Assembly: GCA_947053345.1 (NCBI GenBank)
Contig: CAMRSM010000014.1
Span: 28,908 to 92,907, forward strand
Reading direction: 5' to 3'
DNA length: 64,000 nt
DNA from: an uncultured Lachnospiraceae bacterium
Lineage (GTDB): Bacteria > Bacillota > Clostridia > Lachnospirales > Lachnospiraceae
Under the pieces are notes generated by a model that was not told where the DNA came from, searched no databases, and was given only the letters and a program-made list of their open reading frames with translations. A program made the translations under genes and the position numbers. Positions 39,016-49,696 of this stretch are shown in pieces (within the stretch, counting starts at the first letter, position 1; every line of letters begins with the position of its first letter).

Positions 39016-39284
39016 CGGGAAGATGTATTTTGGAGTACTGTTTTGAATGTACTGGCATGAACTTTCCGGGATTTTTTACACCCGCATTGGGCATGTGGAC
39101 AGGAAGAGCCCCGTGGGATCTGCGTAAAACCGGATCCTGCGGGGCTTCCCGCTTTCGGGTGCTGCCGCTGTTATGTTTTGGCATGATAGCGGCAGCACTT
39201 TATTTTTTCCGGAAAAAGAAGGGCAGTTCCCGTGTCAAAAAATGCGTGGCTGCGGGGAAAATACCCGGCGTTTGCCCGCGCGGG

Positions 39285-41771
39285 TCAAATGCTTTTCCTG
39301 CACGGGCGCAGGTAAGAACCTGACGCTGTGACGGTGACGTTTCCGTCTCCTTTTTTCCTGAGATACAGCATCAGTCTGCCCTCAAGCGCATTGCGGAAGG
39401 CGGCCCGGTAATCGGTCACGTCGCGGGTGTCGCCGTTGTCAAGACCGAGATATTCATAATCCCCTTCTATGTGGATGTCAACGCGGGACTGGTCGGCGGC
39501 GACACGCCGTTTGTCTGCGTCGAGCACCGTAATCTCAATCTGGATGATATCTTCCTGGCCGACAACTTCCATGCTAAGCTGAACCGGAGCACCGGTGGTT
39601 TCGAGTGTGTGGCACAGAACCACGCGGGTCTTTTGGAAAGCGGGATCCGCAAGGTTGGGCTGTTCGGACGGTAAGGACATAAAATCCAAGCCCCGGCTCG
39701 TTTTTGAAAACGAGTAAGGGAAATGGTTCTGCGGAATGATTTCGGCAGGGGAAACGCAGGCGTTTTTAATCTGGTCTGCCAATACGCATACACCCGCCGT
39801 GATCCTTCCGGGCGTAAACGGTACAAACCAGCGGTAAAAGCCAAGTTCCTCCACATATTCCGCTTCCCCCGGGACAGGAATGTCGTTGATCAACAGCACC
39901 GGGTCGGTAACGTTTGTATAGCAGCGGACTTCGATTTCTTCGCCTGGGACATAATTCCAGATATCCCCCATGTTTTTCCACTCGCCAAGGTCAGCGGATT
40001 TCCTCCCGGTGCAGATGTGGATCACGGGATGTTCACTCCACCAGCTCTGCCGGCTGTAATAGCGCGCTTTCTCAAAGCCCGCCGTGGAGAGATTGCCGGA
40101 ACCGTGTGTGTGGGACGGCCAGCCGCCGCATTCTCCGAGATAGTCAATGCCGATCCAGAGAAACTGTCCCGAAATAAAGGGGAGCTTTTTCACCCATTTC
40201 CATGCCGCAAAGCCGGGGCTGTTCTCGCTTCCGACAAACGGCTTATCCGGGAAACGGCAGTGATCCTGCTCGTACAGGTGTTCCTTATAATTGTAACCGA
40301 CCACGTCAAGATGGTCAATGTAACCCAAATTCGCGGAGAGTTCCGGGAACGCGACGGCAGCCGTCACCGGCCGGGTCGGGTCATTTTTTTTGGCGATCGC
40401 GGCAAGCTTTCTTGAAATCACAGTCAGGCGCTCCATGTTCGGGCGGTCGGCGTTGAAACGGCGCTCCTCCTCCGGTTTGTTCGCATCGTTGTTCCCGGTC
40501 ATGGTCAAAAAGCTTTCATGGTTGTACGGGTCATTCGGGTAATCAATTTCGTTGCCGATGGAAAACAGTACAATGCTTGGATGGTTGCGGTCGCGCCGGA
40601 TCTGGGAGGTTAAGTCGCGCTCGTGCCATTCCGGGAAATCGGCCGCGTAGCCCTGATGCTTCGGCGGGTAGACATTGTGTCCGCGGTACCACTTGTTTTT
40701 GCAGCCCTCCCACTCGTCAAACGCCTCATCCATCACGAGAAACCCCATCTCGTCACAGAGATCGTACAGCTCGTTTGCGTGCGGGTTGTGGCTCATGCGG
40801 ATGGCGTTGCAGCCCATGGTTTTCAGTTTGGAAAGCCGCCGCCGCCACGCGCCCTTTGTCATTGCCGCGCCGAGTGCGCCGCCGTCGTGGTGCAGGCAGA
40901 CCCCCTTGAAAACGGTTGGTTTCCCGTTGAGGAAAAAGCCCCCGTCTGCATCAAAGCGGATGGAGCGGATGCCGACCTGCTGCTCGTCTACCGTGGTGGT
41001 GGTGCCGTCCAAAAGGACGAGAGTTGTCCGTAATGTGTAAAGTGCCGGGGCATCCGGCGACCAAAGGTTTGGACACGCAAGTGTCCCGGCGGTCGTCACG
41101 GTCTGCGGTATGCCTTTTGTAAGAATGGCAGCCGTCTCAAACACTGCCACGGCGTTCCGGGCGTAAAACAGCGTGGACTGCACGGTGACTTCGGCATTGT
41201 CTTCCGCCGAAAGCTCGGAGAGCACAAGTTCATTGTCGATCACAACCGCGGCGCTCTGTCCGGAAACCTCCGGAGTCTGAAAGAAAACGCCGTATTCGCA
41301 CGGATAGACTTTGTCAAATTGCTGCAGCACTACCTTGCGCGTGATGCCGGAACCTGTAAACCAGCGGGAATCCGCGATGTCCTCGTGGCAGACCCGCACG
41401 GCGATCACGTTTGTGGAAGTCCCGCCGAAATGGAGGAAATCCGTCACATCGTAGCGGAATGATATGTAGCCGTTCGGCCGTCTTCCAAGGTAATAGCCGT
41501 TGATCCAGACCTGGCTGTTTTTGTATACGCCGTCAAAGCAGAGGAAATGTTTTTTCCCTTCCGCGCTTTCCGGAAGGGCGAAATGTTTGCGGTACCATGC
41601 GGTGCCGCCGATGACATAGCCCGTGCCGCTCGAATTACGGCGGTCTTTCGGGTATTCGACGGACCAGTCGTGCGGCAGGGTGACCTGCCGCCAGTCCATG
41701 TCGGCGTAGCTTTTTTCGAAGGCGTTTTCGATGTCGCCAAGGTGGAAATACCAGTTTTCATTCAGTAGCAT
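39285..41771 (-). CDS. Glycoside hydrolase family 2 (beta-galactosidase-like)
   Basis: WRQVTLPHDWSVEYP; GVCLHHDGGALGAAMTKGAWRRRLSKLKTMGCNAIRMSHNPHANELYDLCDEMGFLVMDEAFDEW; FVGSENSP. Confidence 0.95.
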   Translation of the reverse strand: MLLNENWYFHLGDIENAFEKSYADMDWRQVTLPHDWSVEYPKDRRNSSGTGYVIGGTAWYRKHFALPESAEGKKHFLCFDGVYKNSQVWINGYYLGRRPNGYISFRYDVTDFLHFGGTSTNVIAVRVCHEDIADSRWFTGSGITRKVVLQQFDKVYPCEYGVFFQTPEVSGQSAAVVIDNELVLSELSAEDNAEVTVQSTLFYARNAVAVFETAAILTKGIPQTVTTAGTLACPNLWSPDAPALYTLRTTLVLLDGTTTTVDEQQVGIRSIRFDADGGFFLNGKPTVFKGVCLHHDGGALGAAMTKGAWRRRLSKLKTMGCNAIRMSHNPHANELYDLCDEMGFLVMDEAFDEWEGCKNKWYRGHNVYPPKHQGYAADFPEWHERDLTSQIRRDRNHPSIVLFSIGNEIDYPNDPYNHESFLTMTGNNDANKPEEERRFNADRPNMERLTVISRKLAAIAKKNDPTRPVTAAVAFPELSANLGYIDHLDVVGYNYKEHLYEQDHCRFPDKPFVGSENSPGFAAWKWVKKLPFISGQFLWIGIDYLGECGGWPSHTHGSGNLSTAGFEKARYYSRQSWWSEHPVIHICTGRKSADLGEWKNMGDIWNYVPGEEIEVRCYTNVTDPVLLINDIPVPGEAEYVEELGFYRWFVPFTPGRITAGVCVLADQIKNACVSPAEIIPQNHFPYSFSKTSRGLDFMSLPSEQPNLADPAFQKTRVVLCHTLETTGAPVQLSMEVVGQEDIIQIEITVLDADKRRVAADQSRVDIHIEGDYEYLGLDNGDTRDVTDYRAAFRNALEGRLMLYLRKKGDGNVTVTASGSYLRPCRKSI

Positions 41772-42148
41772 GGATTGCACCTCCTGTCGGTTGAAGTTTG
41801 TTTTCGGATGAAAAGCTTTCGCATGCAGGTAATTTTTGGATGGAAAAGCGTTCCTGAAATCGGTTTCAAATCTTTTGTTGGTTTTATGATAGAGGAGTGG
41901 GCGGGATAATACAATGGATTTTGTTGGCGGGGTTTTGTTATTTGTTAGCTTTTCCCGTACTGTGGTTTTGGATGTTTGCCGTGCAGGATGCACGGCATTT
42001 TACAAAAATCTTGCAAAATGGTTACAAAGATTTTAAAAATGTTTAATTTTTTGATTTTCCCTTGTTTTTTTCTGGCTATGTGATAAAGTTGCAGAAGGAA
42101 GTGATTGTAAAATGTCGTTTTTGGCAGTGGAAGGGGAGGAAAGTTAAG

Positions 42149-43660
42149 ATGAAGAAGGGAATAACAAAAGTTATCGGAACCGTATTGCTTGGTGCGCTTG
42201 TATTTGCGGGCTGTGGTAAGGGGGCGGACGCGGGAACACCGGGGAGCACGGTGGGAGGTACGCCGGAGGATGCGGCAGGAAGCGCAGAGGGAGGAGCACC
42301 GGATCAGCCGGAGGAAGGGGCGGATGCCGGGGCAACGCCTGCGGGCGGAACCGTGAGCGGGCAGGATTCATCGGCAACGCCTACGGAGGTACCAGAAGAC
42401 GATGCAGGTGCAGGGGAGGTATCCTCCGCCCCGCAGATATCGTTTGAGCTTCTCTCGGATACAAGGTCGGATGCCGCGGGCAATCCGCTTGTGACCGCAC
42501 AGTATCCGGTATTTTCCGTATCCGGGGAAGGGTACGAGGCTCTTGCGGCAGTGCTTGCCGCATGGAACGGGGAATTTAAGGAGCAGGCGGTCTCCTTTCT
42601 TAACGCGGTGCAGGACGACGCGGCATGGTATCGGGAGTCGGTGGATACAGCGTATCAATATGGACAGAAATTGCAGGTGACGGTAACGCGCTGTGACCGG
42701 GATTTTGTCAGTATCCTGATTGGGAGAGAGGTGGAGGAAGGGGGACCCCACCCGAACTATTATTCGGAGGCGCTCAATTTCTTCGCCCCGACCGGTATAC
42801 TGGCAAAGCTTGCGGATGTCGTGCCTGTGGATGATGCGCTGCAAGAAAGGATCAATGTGGGACTGCACGAGAATTATCCCGACCTCGAATTTGACGAGGA
42901 GCTGTTGAGGGCAGGGATCGCCGATGCACTTGTCAATGAGACGGTGGAATGGTATTTCACGGACGGGAAGTTATGCATCAGTTTTCCGGAAGGGTCGTTT
43001 GGGTTCGGGCATGCGGAAGGGAGCCTTGGGGTGATACTTTCGGACGGTGAACCGGGGAAAGGTTTGGCCGCCCTGGAAATGCAGGGGGCGGCAGTGCGGG
43101 TGGAGTCGGGAGACGATCCGGTGGCTTATAGCCCGGACGGCAAAAAGGCAAAATTTGTGCCGGTTCAGGGATGGGGCTTTCCGGCCCTGGAAATCACACT
43201 GGAGGACGGAACGAAAAAAGAATGTGAATTAACGGATGTTTTTTTCTCGTCGCTAGTGGATTTTTGCTGGATCAATGAAGAAAAACTGGTCTTTGAGGGG
43301 CATGTGAATCCATCCCTAAACACGTATATTGTGTATGATTTAAAGGAAAATGATTTTCAGGAATATTTCGGTGTTTTTTTTACGTGGAACCATGATTGCA
43401 GCAAGCTGTTTTATGTGGAAACATCGCCGCATTTTGGGGCGGAGCCTGTACCGGAGAAAATCATAGATCAGGACGGGGACATATATTTTGAAACGAAACA
43501 GGGGGAGCATCTGGTGAATGGCCTCATCCTTGACGCGGCGGATAGGAATATAGGATTTTATGTCAGGACAGAGGAAGAAGGGGAATATTTTGGTATACTG
43601 GACTGTGAAACAAAGGCCGTAGTGTATGAGGAAACCGGAGCTGCTCATGGGGAAGGTTGA
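42149..43660 (+). CDS. Lipoprotein with RsiV/DUF3298-like domain
   Basis: LLGALVFAGCG lipobox; YPVFSVSGEGYEALAAVLAAWN...EEGGPHPNYYSEALNFFAPTG... Confidence 0.82.
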   Translation: MKKGITKVIGTVLLGALVFAGCGKGADAGTPGSTVGGTPEDAAGSAEGGAPDQPEEGADAGATPAGGTVSGQDSSATPTEVPEDDAGAGEVSSAPQISFELLSDTRSDAAGNPLVTAQYPVFSVSGEGYEALAAVLAAWNGEFKEQAVSFLNAVQDDAAWYRESVDTAYQYGQKLQVTVTRCDRDFVSILIGREVEEGGPHPNYYSEALNFFAPTGILAKLADVVPVDDALQERINVGLHENYPDLEFDEELLRAGIADALVNETVEWYFTDGKLCISFPEGSFGFGHAEGSLGVILSDGEPGKGLAALEMQGAAVRVESGDDPVAYSPDGKKAKFVPVQGWGFPALEITLEDGTKKECELTDVFFSSLVDFCWINEEKLVFEGHVNPSLNTYIVYDLKENDFQEYFGVFFTWNHDCSKLFYVETSPHFGAEPVPEKIIDQDGDIYFETKQGEHLVNGLILDAADRNIGFYVRTEEEGEYFGILDCETKAVVYEETGAAHGEG

Positions 43661-43753
43661 AATTTTCGCGCAGTAAAAACGGTCGGCTCAAAATTCGCGA
43701 TTTTACGGCGGTTTTATGCTATGGGGACAGGAAAAAAAATCCAGGAGGGAAAA

Positions 43754-44197
43754 ATGACAGAGGTGCGGTTTTATGAAAAGGTGGAAGATGCTTTGCTGAA
43801 ATTTGCGGTGATCCTTGCAAGAAGTGAAGGGAAATGGGTGTTCTGTAAGCATCGTGAAAGGGAAACTTATGAAATTCCGGGCGGGCACCGGGAGGCGGGG
43901 GAGGATATTTTGCAGACGGCAAAGCGGGAGCTTTATGAGGAGACCGGGGCGACGGATTTTGATATCGAGCCGGTTTGTGTTTATTCGGTGGTGCGGGACG
44001 GAAACGAGGCGGAGGAATCGTTCGGGATGCTGTATTTTGCAGAAATCCGGGAATTTGAGAGAAAGCTGCACTGTGAGATCGAAAAAATCATCCTTACGGA
44101 CGGGGCGGTGGAGCACTGGACGTACCCGGAGATACAGCCAAAATTGATGGAGAAGTATGTGAAAGGGGCGGAAGGTAGGGGAAGGATTTTGGGGTGA
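43754..44197 (+). CDS. NUDIX hydrolase
   Basis: Nudix box GGHREAGEDILQTAKRELYEETGA. Confidence 0.94.
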   Translation: MTEVRFYEKVEDALLKFAVILARSEGKWVFCKHRERETYEIPGGHREAGEDILQTAKRELYEETGATDFDIEPVCVYSVVRDGNEAEESFGMLYFAEIREFERKLHCEIEKIILTDGAVEHWTYPEIQPKLMEKYVKGAEGRGRILG

Positions 44198-44336
44198 CCC
44201 TTTCGCTTCTGTCCGCGCGGTGCGATGGCTGCCTCCGCGCATTGATATTCCGGCTTGCTTATGCCGGATGCGGCTGTCTTGCATAGGTTTTACGGCCTGC
44301 CAGTCCGGATGGGATGGCAGGCTCTTGTAAATCCGG

Positions 44337-45623
44337 TTACATCCGCACCTTCACGGCGAGTGCGTGCGCCCGCATCCCCTCCGCTTCGGCGAGCTCGATG
44401 ATGTGCCCGCCGTTTTGTTTTAATGCGTCCTTTGGATAGCGGATCACGCTGTACCCGCGTATAAATTCCTGTACGGACATGCCGGAGGAAAATCTTGCTG
44501 TCCCGCAGGTCGGGAGAATGTGGTTCGTGCCGCAGAAATAGTCGCCCACCGGCTCGGTACTGTAGGCTCCGACAAAGATCGCACCTGCATTTTTCAGTGC
44601 GCCAAGTGCTTCCTCGCAGTCATGAAGCAACAGTTCCACGTGCTCCGGGGCAATTTCGTTTATTGCATCGACGGCTTCTCCCACCGATTCCACTATAAAA
44701 ATATCCCCGTAATTTTCAAAGGTTTTCTTCGTTGCATCCACAAGATTATTTTCCTGCGCCAGACGGAGGATTTCGGCTTTTATTTTTTCTGCCATTTCCA
44801 TTGAGAAGCAAAAGGTTGTGCTCGCCTCAAACCCCGTACCGTGTTCTGCCTGCGAGAGCATATCCGCGGCGATAAATGCCGGGTCCGCCCCCTCGTCCGC
44901 GAGGATCGCGATTTCGGACGGTCCCGCGAGGAAATCAATTTTTACCTTGCCATAAAGCAGTTTTTTTGCTGTCTGGGTGTAATAGTTGCCGGGACCTACG
45001 ACCGCGTCGACCTTTTTAACGGTTTTTGTGCCGTAGGCGACGGCCGCAATCCCCTGTGAGCCGGAGAGCTTATAATAATTTTTCACATTGAGATAGTCTG
45101 CGGCGTAAAGCAAGTGCGGGTCGATGCTGCCGTCGCTTTTTGGTTTGGTAAGGATGTAGATTTCCGGAACGCCCGCCACGATTGCCGGAACCAGGTTCAT
45201 GTAGAGGCTGGAAACGAGTGGTGCCATATTGCCGGGCACGGTGACGGCAATGCGGGAGAGCGGCGTGTACCGGCGCTCTAATACCGACCCGTCCGGATAA
45301 GTTTCGCAAAAGCCGGTGGGAAGCTGTCTTTTGTGAAATTTAAAAAGGTTGTCGCAGGATCTTTTGATAGCTTCTTTAAATTCGGGGGAAACTTTTTTTC
45401 CTGCCTCGGCGAATTCTTCCTCGGATACAAAAAGTCCGATCTTGCTGATGTCGACTTGGTCAAGCTCTTTCATGTAGGTGTAGAGTGCCGCATCGCCGCG
45501 CGTCCTGACATCGGCCATGATACCGCGCACGGTAGTTTCCACAGATGCAGGGATGCCGCCCCCACGCGCGAGAAGATTTTGATAGCGTTTGTTGTCAGGG
45601 GAAAATTTGCTGATTGTTACCAT
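44337..45623 (-). CDS. hisD: Histidinol dehydrogenase
   Basis: VTVPGNMAPLVSSLYMNLVPA, VVGPGNYYTQTAKKLLYGKVKIDFLAGPSEIAILAD, AEHGTGFEAST, APEHVELL, GAYSTEPVGDYFCGTNHILPT; GGAGG RBS before ATG. Confidence 0.97.
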   Translation of the reverse strand: MVTISKFSPDNKRYQNLLARGGGIPASVETTVRGIMADVRTRGDAALYTYMKELDQVDISKIGLFVSEEEFAEAGKKVSPEFKEAIKRSCDNLFKFHKRQLPTGFCETYPDGSVLERRYTPLSRIAVTVPGNMAPLVSSLYMNLVPAIVAGVPEIYILTKPKSDGSIDPHLLYAADYLNVKNYYKLSGSQGIAAVAYGTKTVKKVDAVVGPGNYYTQTAKKLLYGKVKIDFLAGPSEIAILADEGADPAFIAADMLSQAEHGTGFEASTTFCFSMEMAEKIKAEILRLAQENNLVDATKKTFENYGDIFIVESVGEAVDAINEIAPEHVELLLHDCEEALGALKNAGAIFVGAYSTEPVGDYFCGTNHILPTCGTARFSSGMSVQEFIRGYSVIRYPKDALKQNGGHIIELAEAEGMRAHALAVKVRM

Positions 45624-46079
45624 ATGTTTGTCCTCCATTCTTATTTCTGTAAGTGCACATTCCGGCACCGGAACGGACAGTGGGCTTTCGGAGGGCTGCG
45701 CCTGTGTAAAATCCACCGGGTGCCTGTCCGCGCGCATGCTGATTTCTGGTTCCGCAAAACCGTCCACAGCGCCGGCCGGCGCAGAAGGGATTTTATCTGT
45801 CCTGTCATTAAAATCTCTTCCTGCGATGTTCGCGGTTTCCCGGGAAATTGAGTTGCCCGCGCGCCGGACATCCGTCAGCCTTTGCTGACATTCTTCCTTT
45901 GGGTGTCCGTGTGCATAAAAAAACGCCTGCCAGAGAAATTTTCCCTGTCAAGCGTGGATCGAGCGTTTCGCCCAATATCAATTATAAAATAGCATATGGA
46001 AAAACGGTTGTCAAGAAAAAATTGAAAAATTTTCTTTGATGGATGCCGGCGGTTTATGCCGCGGTAAAAGCCGGAAAAA

Positions 46080-46733
46080 TCAGGACTTTAAGGCAGGTAC
46101 AAGAAATTCGGAAGAAAACGCGCCGTCCTCGCTGTTGTACTTGCACCATCCCCCATGCTCGGCCAGGATGGTTTCTGCCCGGTACAGGCCAAACCCGTGA
46201 ACCCCCTTTTTGCGGGAGGCAAAGAGAGTCCCGTTTTTTTTCTGCTTTTTCCCGGACGAATTGAGCATGGAAAAATACAGCATGTTTCCCTTGACCGTCA
46301 TATAGATGCGGATGAAGCGCTCCCCCGTGACGGCAGCACATGCCTCGATGGCGTTGTCGAGCAGGTTCCCGACAATGATGCTCAGTTCCAGGTCGGAGAG
46401 CAAGAGCGAATCCGGAACATTGGCGTTGACGGTAACCGTGATCCCGATTGCCTTTGCCTGGGCGGTCTTCGCGGAAAAAATCGCGTCGAGGGAGGTGTTT
46501 CCTGTTTTTAGGATTGTGTCCACATGGATGAGCTGGTCGTCAAGCTGTTCAATGTAGGCGAGTGCCCGTGCGGTTTCCCCCGCCTCAAGCTGGCCTTTGA
46601 GCGCCTGCAGGTGATGGTGGAAATCGTGTTTGTAGCCGCGCATTTCGCGGTAAATACCCCGGACTTCGCCCAAATGGCGCTCGGATTGTTCGGTCTGGTA
46701 TTCGATTAGTTTTAAATATGTTTTTTTTCTCAT
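46080..46733 (-). CDS. GHKL-type sensor histidine kinase lacking a transmembrane sensor region
   Basis: YKHDFHHHLQALKGQLE (H-box), LELSIIVGNLLDNAIEAC (N-box), KGVHGFGLYRAETILAEHGG (G-box). Confidence 0.85.
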   Translation of the reverse strand: MRKKTYLKLIEYQTEQSERHLGEVRGIYREMRGYKHDFHHHLQALKGQLEAGETARALAYIEQLDDQLIHVDTILKTGNTSLDAIFSAKTAQAKAIGITVTVNANVPDSLLLSDLELSIIVGNLLDNAIEACAAVTGERFIRIYMTVKGNMLYFSMLNSSGKKQKKNGTLFASRKKGVHGFGLYRAETILAEHGGWCKYNSEDGAFSSEFLVPALKS

Positions 46734-46854
46734 GCGAATCACCTCGTTGTCCCCGCAAAAATCCGTTTGACCGGTATGTAAAACCGTTTTTATGCCGTGA
46801 TGCCATGCGGGAGAGCCGCCTGTTCCATGCGTCCGGATTCTATGCGGGTATTCC

Positions 46855-47556
46855 TCACATCCGTTCAATAAAAGCTTGGTTGACGGCATTGTATTTCCCG
46901 CGGGCGAGCGGAAGTTCCGTTTTGCCGTCAATGCTCACACAGCTGCGGGATATTTTTGTTACATGCCTCAGGGAAACGAGATAAGAGCGGTGGATGCGGA
47001 AAAAATCGCGGGAAAGCCTCGCCTCGAAAGAGGAGAGGCTTTCTTTGACACGATATTCCTTTTCCTGTGTATAAATGCAGAGATAGTGCAGGAACGCTTC
47101 CACATAGAGAATGTCCGGTTCATACAGCTTCACGGTTTCCCCCTCGCTGTTAATGACCACGCCGGGCGGCATGAGCGAGAGGCGCGCGGCTGCTTTATCC
47201 ATAACTTCCGAAAGTTTTTTTTGCGCAACCGGCTTTGTGAGGTAATGCAGGGCATCTACCTCATAGCCTTCCCCGGCAAACTCAAAATGGGAGGTGACGA
47301 AAATGATCTCCGCGCGGCTGCCTGCGCCGCGGATATGTTTGGCGAGATCCATCCCGGAGAGTTCCCCCATCTCAATGTCGAGCAGGAGGATATCAAATGC
47401 CTGGGTCTGCCCGCAGGCAAAAAGAAATGCTTCCGCACTTGAAAAGCTGCGCACCGTACAGGGACGGCCTGCCGTGTGTGCCCATCCGTGCACGGCCAGG
47501 GACAAATATTCAATTTGGTCTAAATCGTCGTCACAGATGGCAATTTGCAGATTCAT
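46855..47556 (-). CDS. LytTR-family response regulator
   Basis: MNLQIAICDDDLDQIEYL, DILLLDIEMGELSGMDLAKHI, LytTR domain IRSYLVSLRHVTKISRS-like (FFRIHRSYLVSLRHVTKI). Confidence 0.92.
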   Translation of the reverse strand: MNLQIAICDDDLDQIEYLSLAVHGWAHTAGRPCTVRSFSSAEAFLFACGQTQAFDILLLDIEMGELSGMDLAKHIRGAGSRAEIIFVTSHFEFAGEGYEVDALHYLTKPVAQKKLSEVMDKAAARLSLMPPGVVINSEGETVKLYEPDILYVEAFLHYLCIYTQEKEYRVKESLSSFEARLSRDFFRIHRSYLVSLRHVTKISRSCVSIDGKTELPLARGKYNAVNQAFIERM

Positions 47557-47602
47557 TGCGGCATAGCCTCCTTGCAAAAAACAAAAATGCGGTTCCGGCT
47601 TT

Positions 47603-48127
47603 TTAAGCGTGCTTTGGTTCCGGGTAGGAAACGCCGAAGGTTTCCACGGTCACAGATTTCATTCGCCATGTTTCCATCGGGCGGTCGTTCCAGTCCGTCG
47701 GGACGGAGGCGATGCGGTCGATGACATCCTCCCCCTCGGTCACTTTGCCGAAAGCGGCATAAGCGCCGTCAAGGTGCGGTGCATTCTTGTGCATGATAAA
47801 AAACTGCGAGCCTGCGGAATCCGGATGTTCGGAGCGTGCCATTGAGAGGACACCCCTCGTGTGCCTTAGGTTGTTCGGAATATCGTTCTGCGCAAATTCC
47901 CCCGGGATTGAATAGCCCGGACCGCCGCAGCCGGTACCTTCCGGGTCGCCGCCCTGCAGCATAAAGCCCTCGATCACGCGGTGGAAGATCAGTCCGTCAT
48001 AAAAGCCTTTCCGGATAAGGGAAATAAAATTGTTGACCGTGTTCGGGGCGATCTGCGGGTATAGTTCCGCCTTCATCACGTCACCGCTTTCCATAGTGAT
48101 GGTGACGATTGGATTTTTTTCTTCCAT
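47603..48127 (-). CDS. Cyclophilin-type peptidyl-prolyl cis-trans isomerase
   Basis: NNFISLIRKGFYDGLIFHRVIEGFMLQGGDPEGTGCGGPGY, GSQFFIMHKNAPHLDGAYAAFGKV. Confidence 0.96.
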   Translation of the reverse strand: MEEKNPIVTITMESGDVMKAELYPQIAPNTVNNFISLIRKGFYDGLIFHRVIEGFMLQGGDPEGTGCGGPGYSIPGEFAQNDIPNNLRHTRGVLSMARSEHPDSAGSQFFIMHKNAPHLDGAYAAFGKVTEGEDVIDRIASVPTDWNDRPMETWRMKSVTVETFGVSYPEPKHA

Positions 48128-48259
48128 GATGCAATCTCCTTTTCATTGTGATTATCACCATTATAATGAATAAACGGATTTGTGTCAATCGCAAACATGC
48201 GGGGCGGACAGGGAGCATGGCATTTCGATTATAGAAGCATTAGAAAATGATTAAGTCTA

Positions 48260-48289
48260 TTGACAATGTAATATTATACGACGTATAGT
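48260..48289 (+). promoter_or_regulatory. Promoter with embedded palindrome for PadR operon
   Basis: TTGACA, 18 bp, TATAGT; perfect palindrome TATACG-A-CGTATA at 48275-48287 in the spacer/-10. Confidence 0.75.
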
Positions 48290-48339
48290 ATAAGCACAGA
48301 CAGGGAAGATGCCAAATCATTTGTCAGGGAGATGAGATA

Positions 48340-48717
48340 ATGGTATTTAATACGGGTTCGACACTGCTGGATGCCATTGTCCTCGCAGTCGTCTCACAGG
48401 AAGAGGAAGGAACTTACGGCTACAAGATCACGCAGGAGGTAAGACAGGTGCTCGACGTGTCGGAATCCACGCTCTATCCGGTACTGCGCCGCCTGCAAAA
48501 GGATGGCAGCCTTAAAACTTACGATATGGAGTACGCGGGGCGAAACCGCAGATATTACCAGATCACGCCGGCGGGGTGTGCGCAGCTTGCGGAGTGTATG
48601 GAAGAATGGGAGAAATACGCGGCAAAAATTACCGGGATATTTATCAGGAGCGGGAAGCGGGACGGAGGTCTAAAGGAACCGGGGAAGGGGAAGGATGAAT
48701 GCGATGATGAAGGATGA
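48340..48717 (+). CDS. PadR family transcriptional regulator
   Basis: GTYGYKITQEVRQVLDVSESTLYPVLRRLQKDGSLKTYDMEYAGRNRRYYQITPAG. Confidence 0.94.
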   Translation: MVFNTGSTLLDAIVLAVVSQEEEGTYGYKITQEVRQVLDVSESTLYPVLRRLQKDGSLKTYDMEYAGRNRRYYQITPAGCAQLAECMEEWEKYAAKITGIFIRSGKRDGGLKEPGKGKDECDDEG

Positions 48718-49693
48718 GTTTTTGGCAAGGTTAAGGGAATTGCTGGGTGACCTGCCGCAGGAAGAACGGCAGGAGGCCATACGTTATTATGAAGACTATT
48801 TTGCGGATGCCGGCCCGCTTGAGGAAACGCGTGTGCTCAGGGAGCTTGTAAGCCCGGAGGATGTGGCGGAAAAAATCCGCACCGGCTGCGGGGGCAGGGA
48901 GAGTGCGGACAGGGAAACACAGACGGCAGAGGCATCGGGGGAAGGGAAGTTCCCGGAGGATGCATACGGGGAAGGGGATGCGGAAGCACCCGAAGCAGAC
49001 TGGCAGGAATCCGCGGAGCCAACAAATAGTACAGGGACACAGGAAGAGGAACATGCGCAGTACAGATCGTTTGACCAGGGTGATTTTAGTGTAAAAAAGA
49101 ACCGTTCGGAACAGGATGATGGCGGAACAGGGATATGGGAGGAGGAATGGCAGCAGGGAAAATCGTTCCAACAGGATGATATGTCAGGGGCACAGGATGC
49201 CGGCTGGCAGCAAGAACGGATGCGCAGGAACGAAGCTTACGCGCAGGATTACGGGGAGGAAGACGGATACAGGCAGCACGGCAGGCACTACCGTGCAAAC
49301 GGATACGGTGATGATTCTTATGCGCGCGGGGCGACTGTGCGGACAAAAAGTTATTTTTCCCCGTTCCTCTTCATTTTGGCACTTGTGTTTGGGATTCCGT
49401 TCCTTTGCCCGGTCTTGCTCGCATTCATATGCGTGATGGGAGGTTTTTTCATTGGGTTTGGGATTGGCGGTATTGCTTTGGTTGCGGGCGGGGTGGCGTT
49501 GGTCGGAAACGCGCTTGCGAATGCTTCCGCGGGGATGGGCTTACTCTGCCTGTTCTCGGGCGGCGGGTTGATATTGGCCGCGGTCGGGATTTTATTTATC
49601 GTGTTTGCCGTAAACTGCGCATTCCGTGCGATCCCGGCGCTTTTTCGCGGTATCCGGCGCATCTTTGCGGCGCTGCGGGGAAGGTGGGTGTAA
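48695..49693 (+). CDS. DUF1700-like membrane protein
   Basis: MKDEFLARLRELLGDLPQEERQEAIRYYEDYFADAG start plus C-terminal TM helices; overlaps the PadR ORF. Confidence 0.85.
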   Translation: MNAMMKDEFLARLRELLGDLPQEERQEAIRYYEDYFADAGPLEETRVLRELVSPEDVAEKIRTGCGGRESADRETQTAEASGEGKFPEDAYGEGDAEAPEADWQESAEPTNSTGTQEEEHAQYRSFDQGDFSVKKNRSEQDDGGTGIWEEEWQQGKSFQQDDMSGAQDAGWQQERMRRNEAYAQDYGEEDGYRQHGRHYRANGYGDDSYARGATVRTKSYFSPFLFILALVFGIPFLCPVLLAFICVMGGFFIGFGIGGIALVAGGVALVGNALANASAGMGLLCLFSGGGLILAAVGILFIVFAVNCAFRAIPALFRGIRRIFAALRGRWV

Positions 49694-49696
49694 AAA

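Noticed and set aside
45905-45965. Histidine T-box or attenuator before hisD
   Set aside because: Only an imperfect hairpin with a T-run on the minus strand is visible; no T-box sequence or His-rich leader peptide, so more likely a terminator of the kinase gene.
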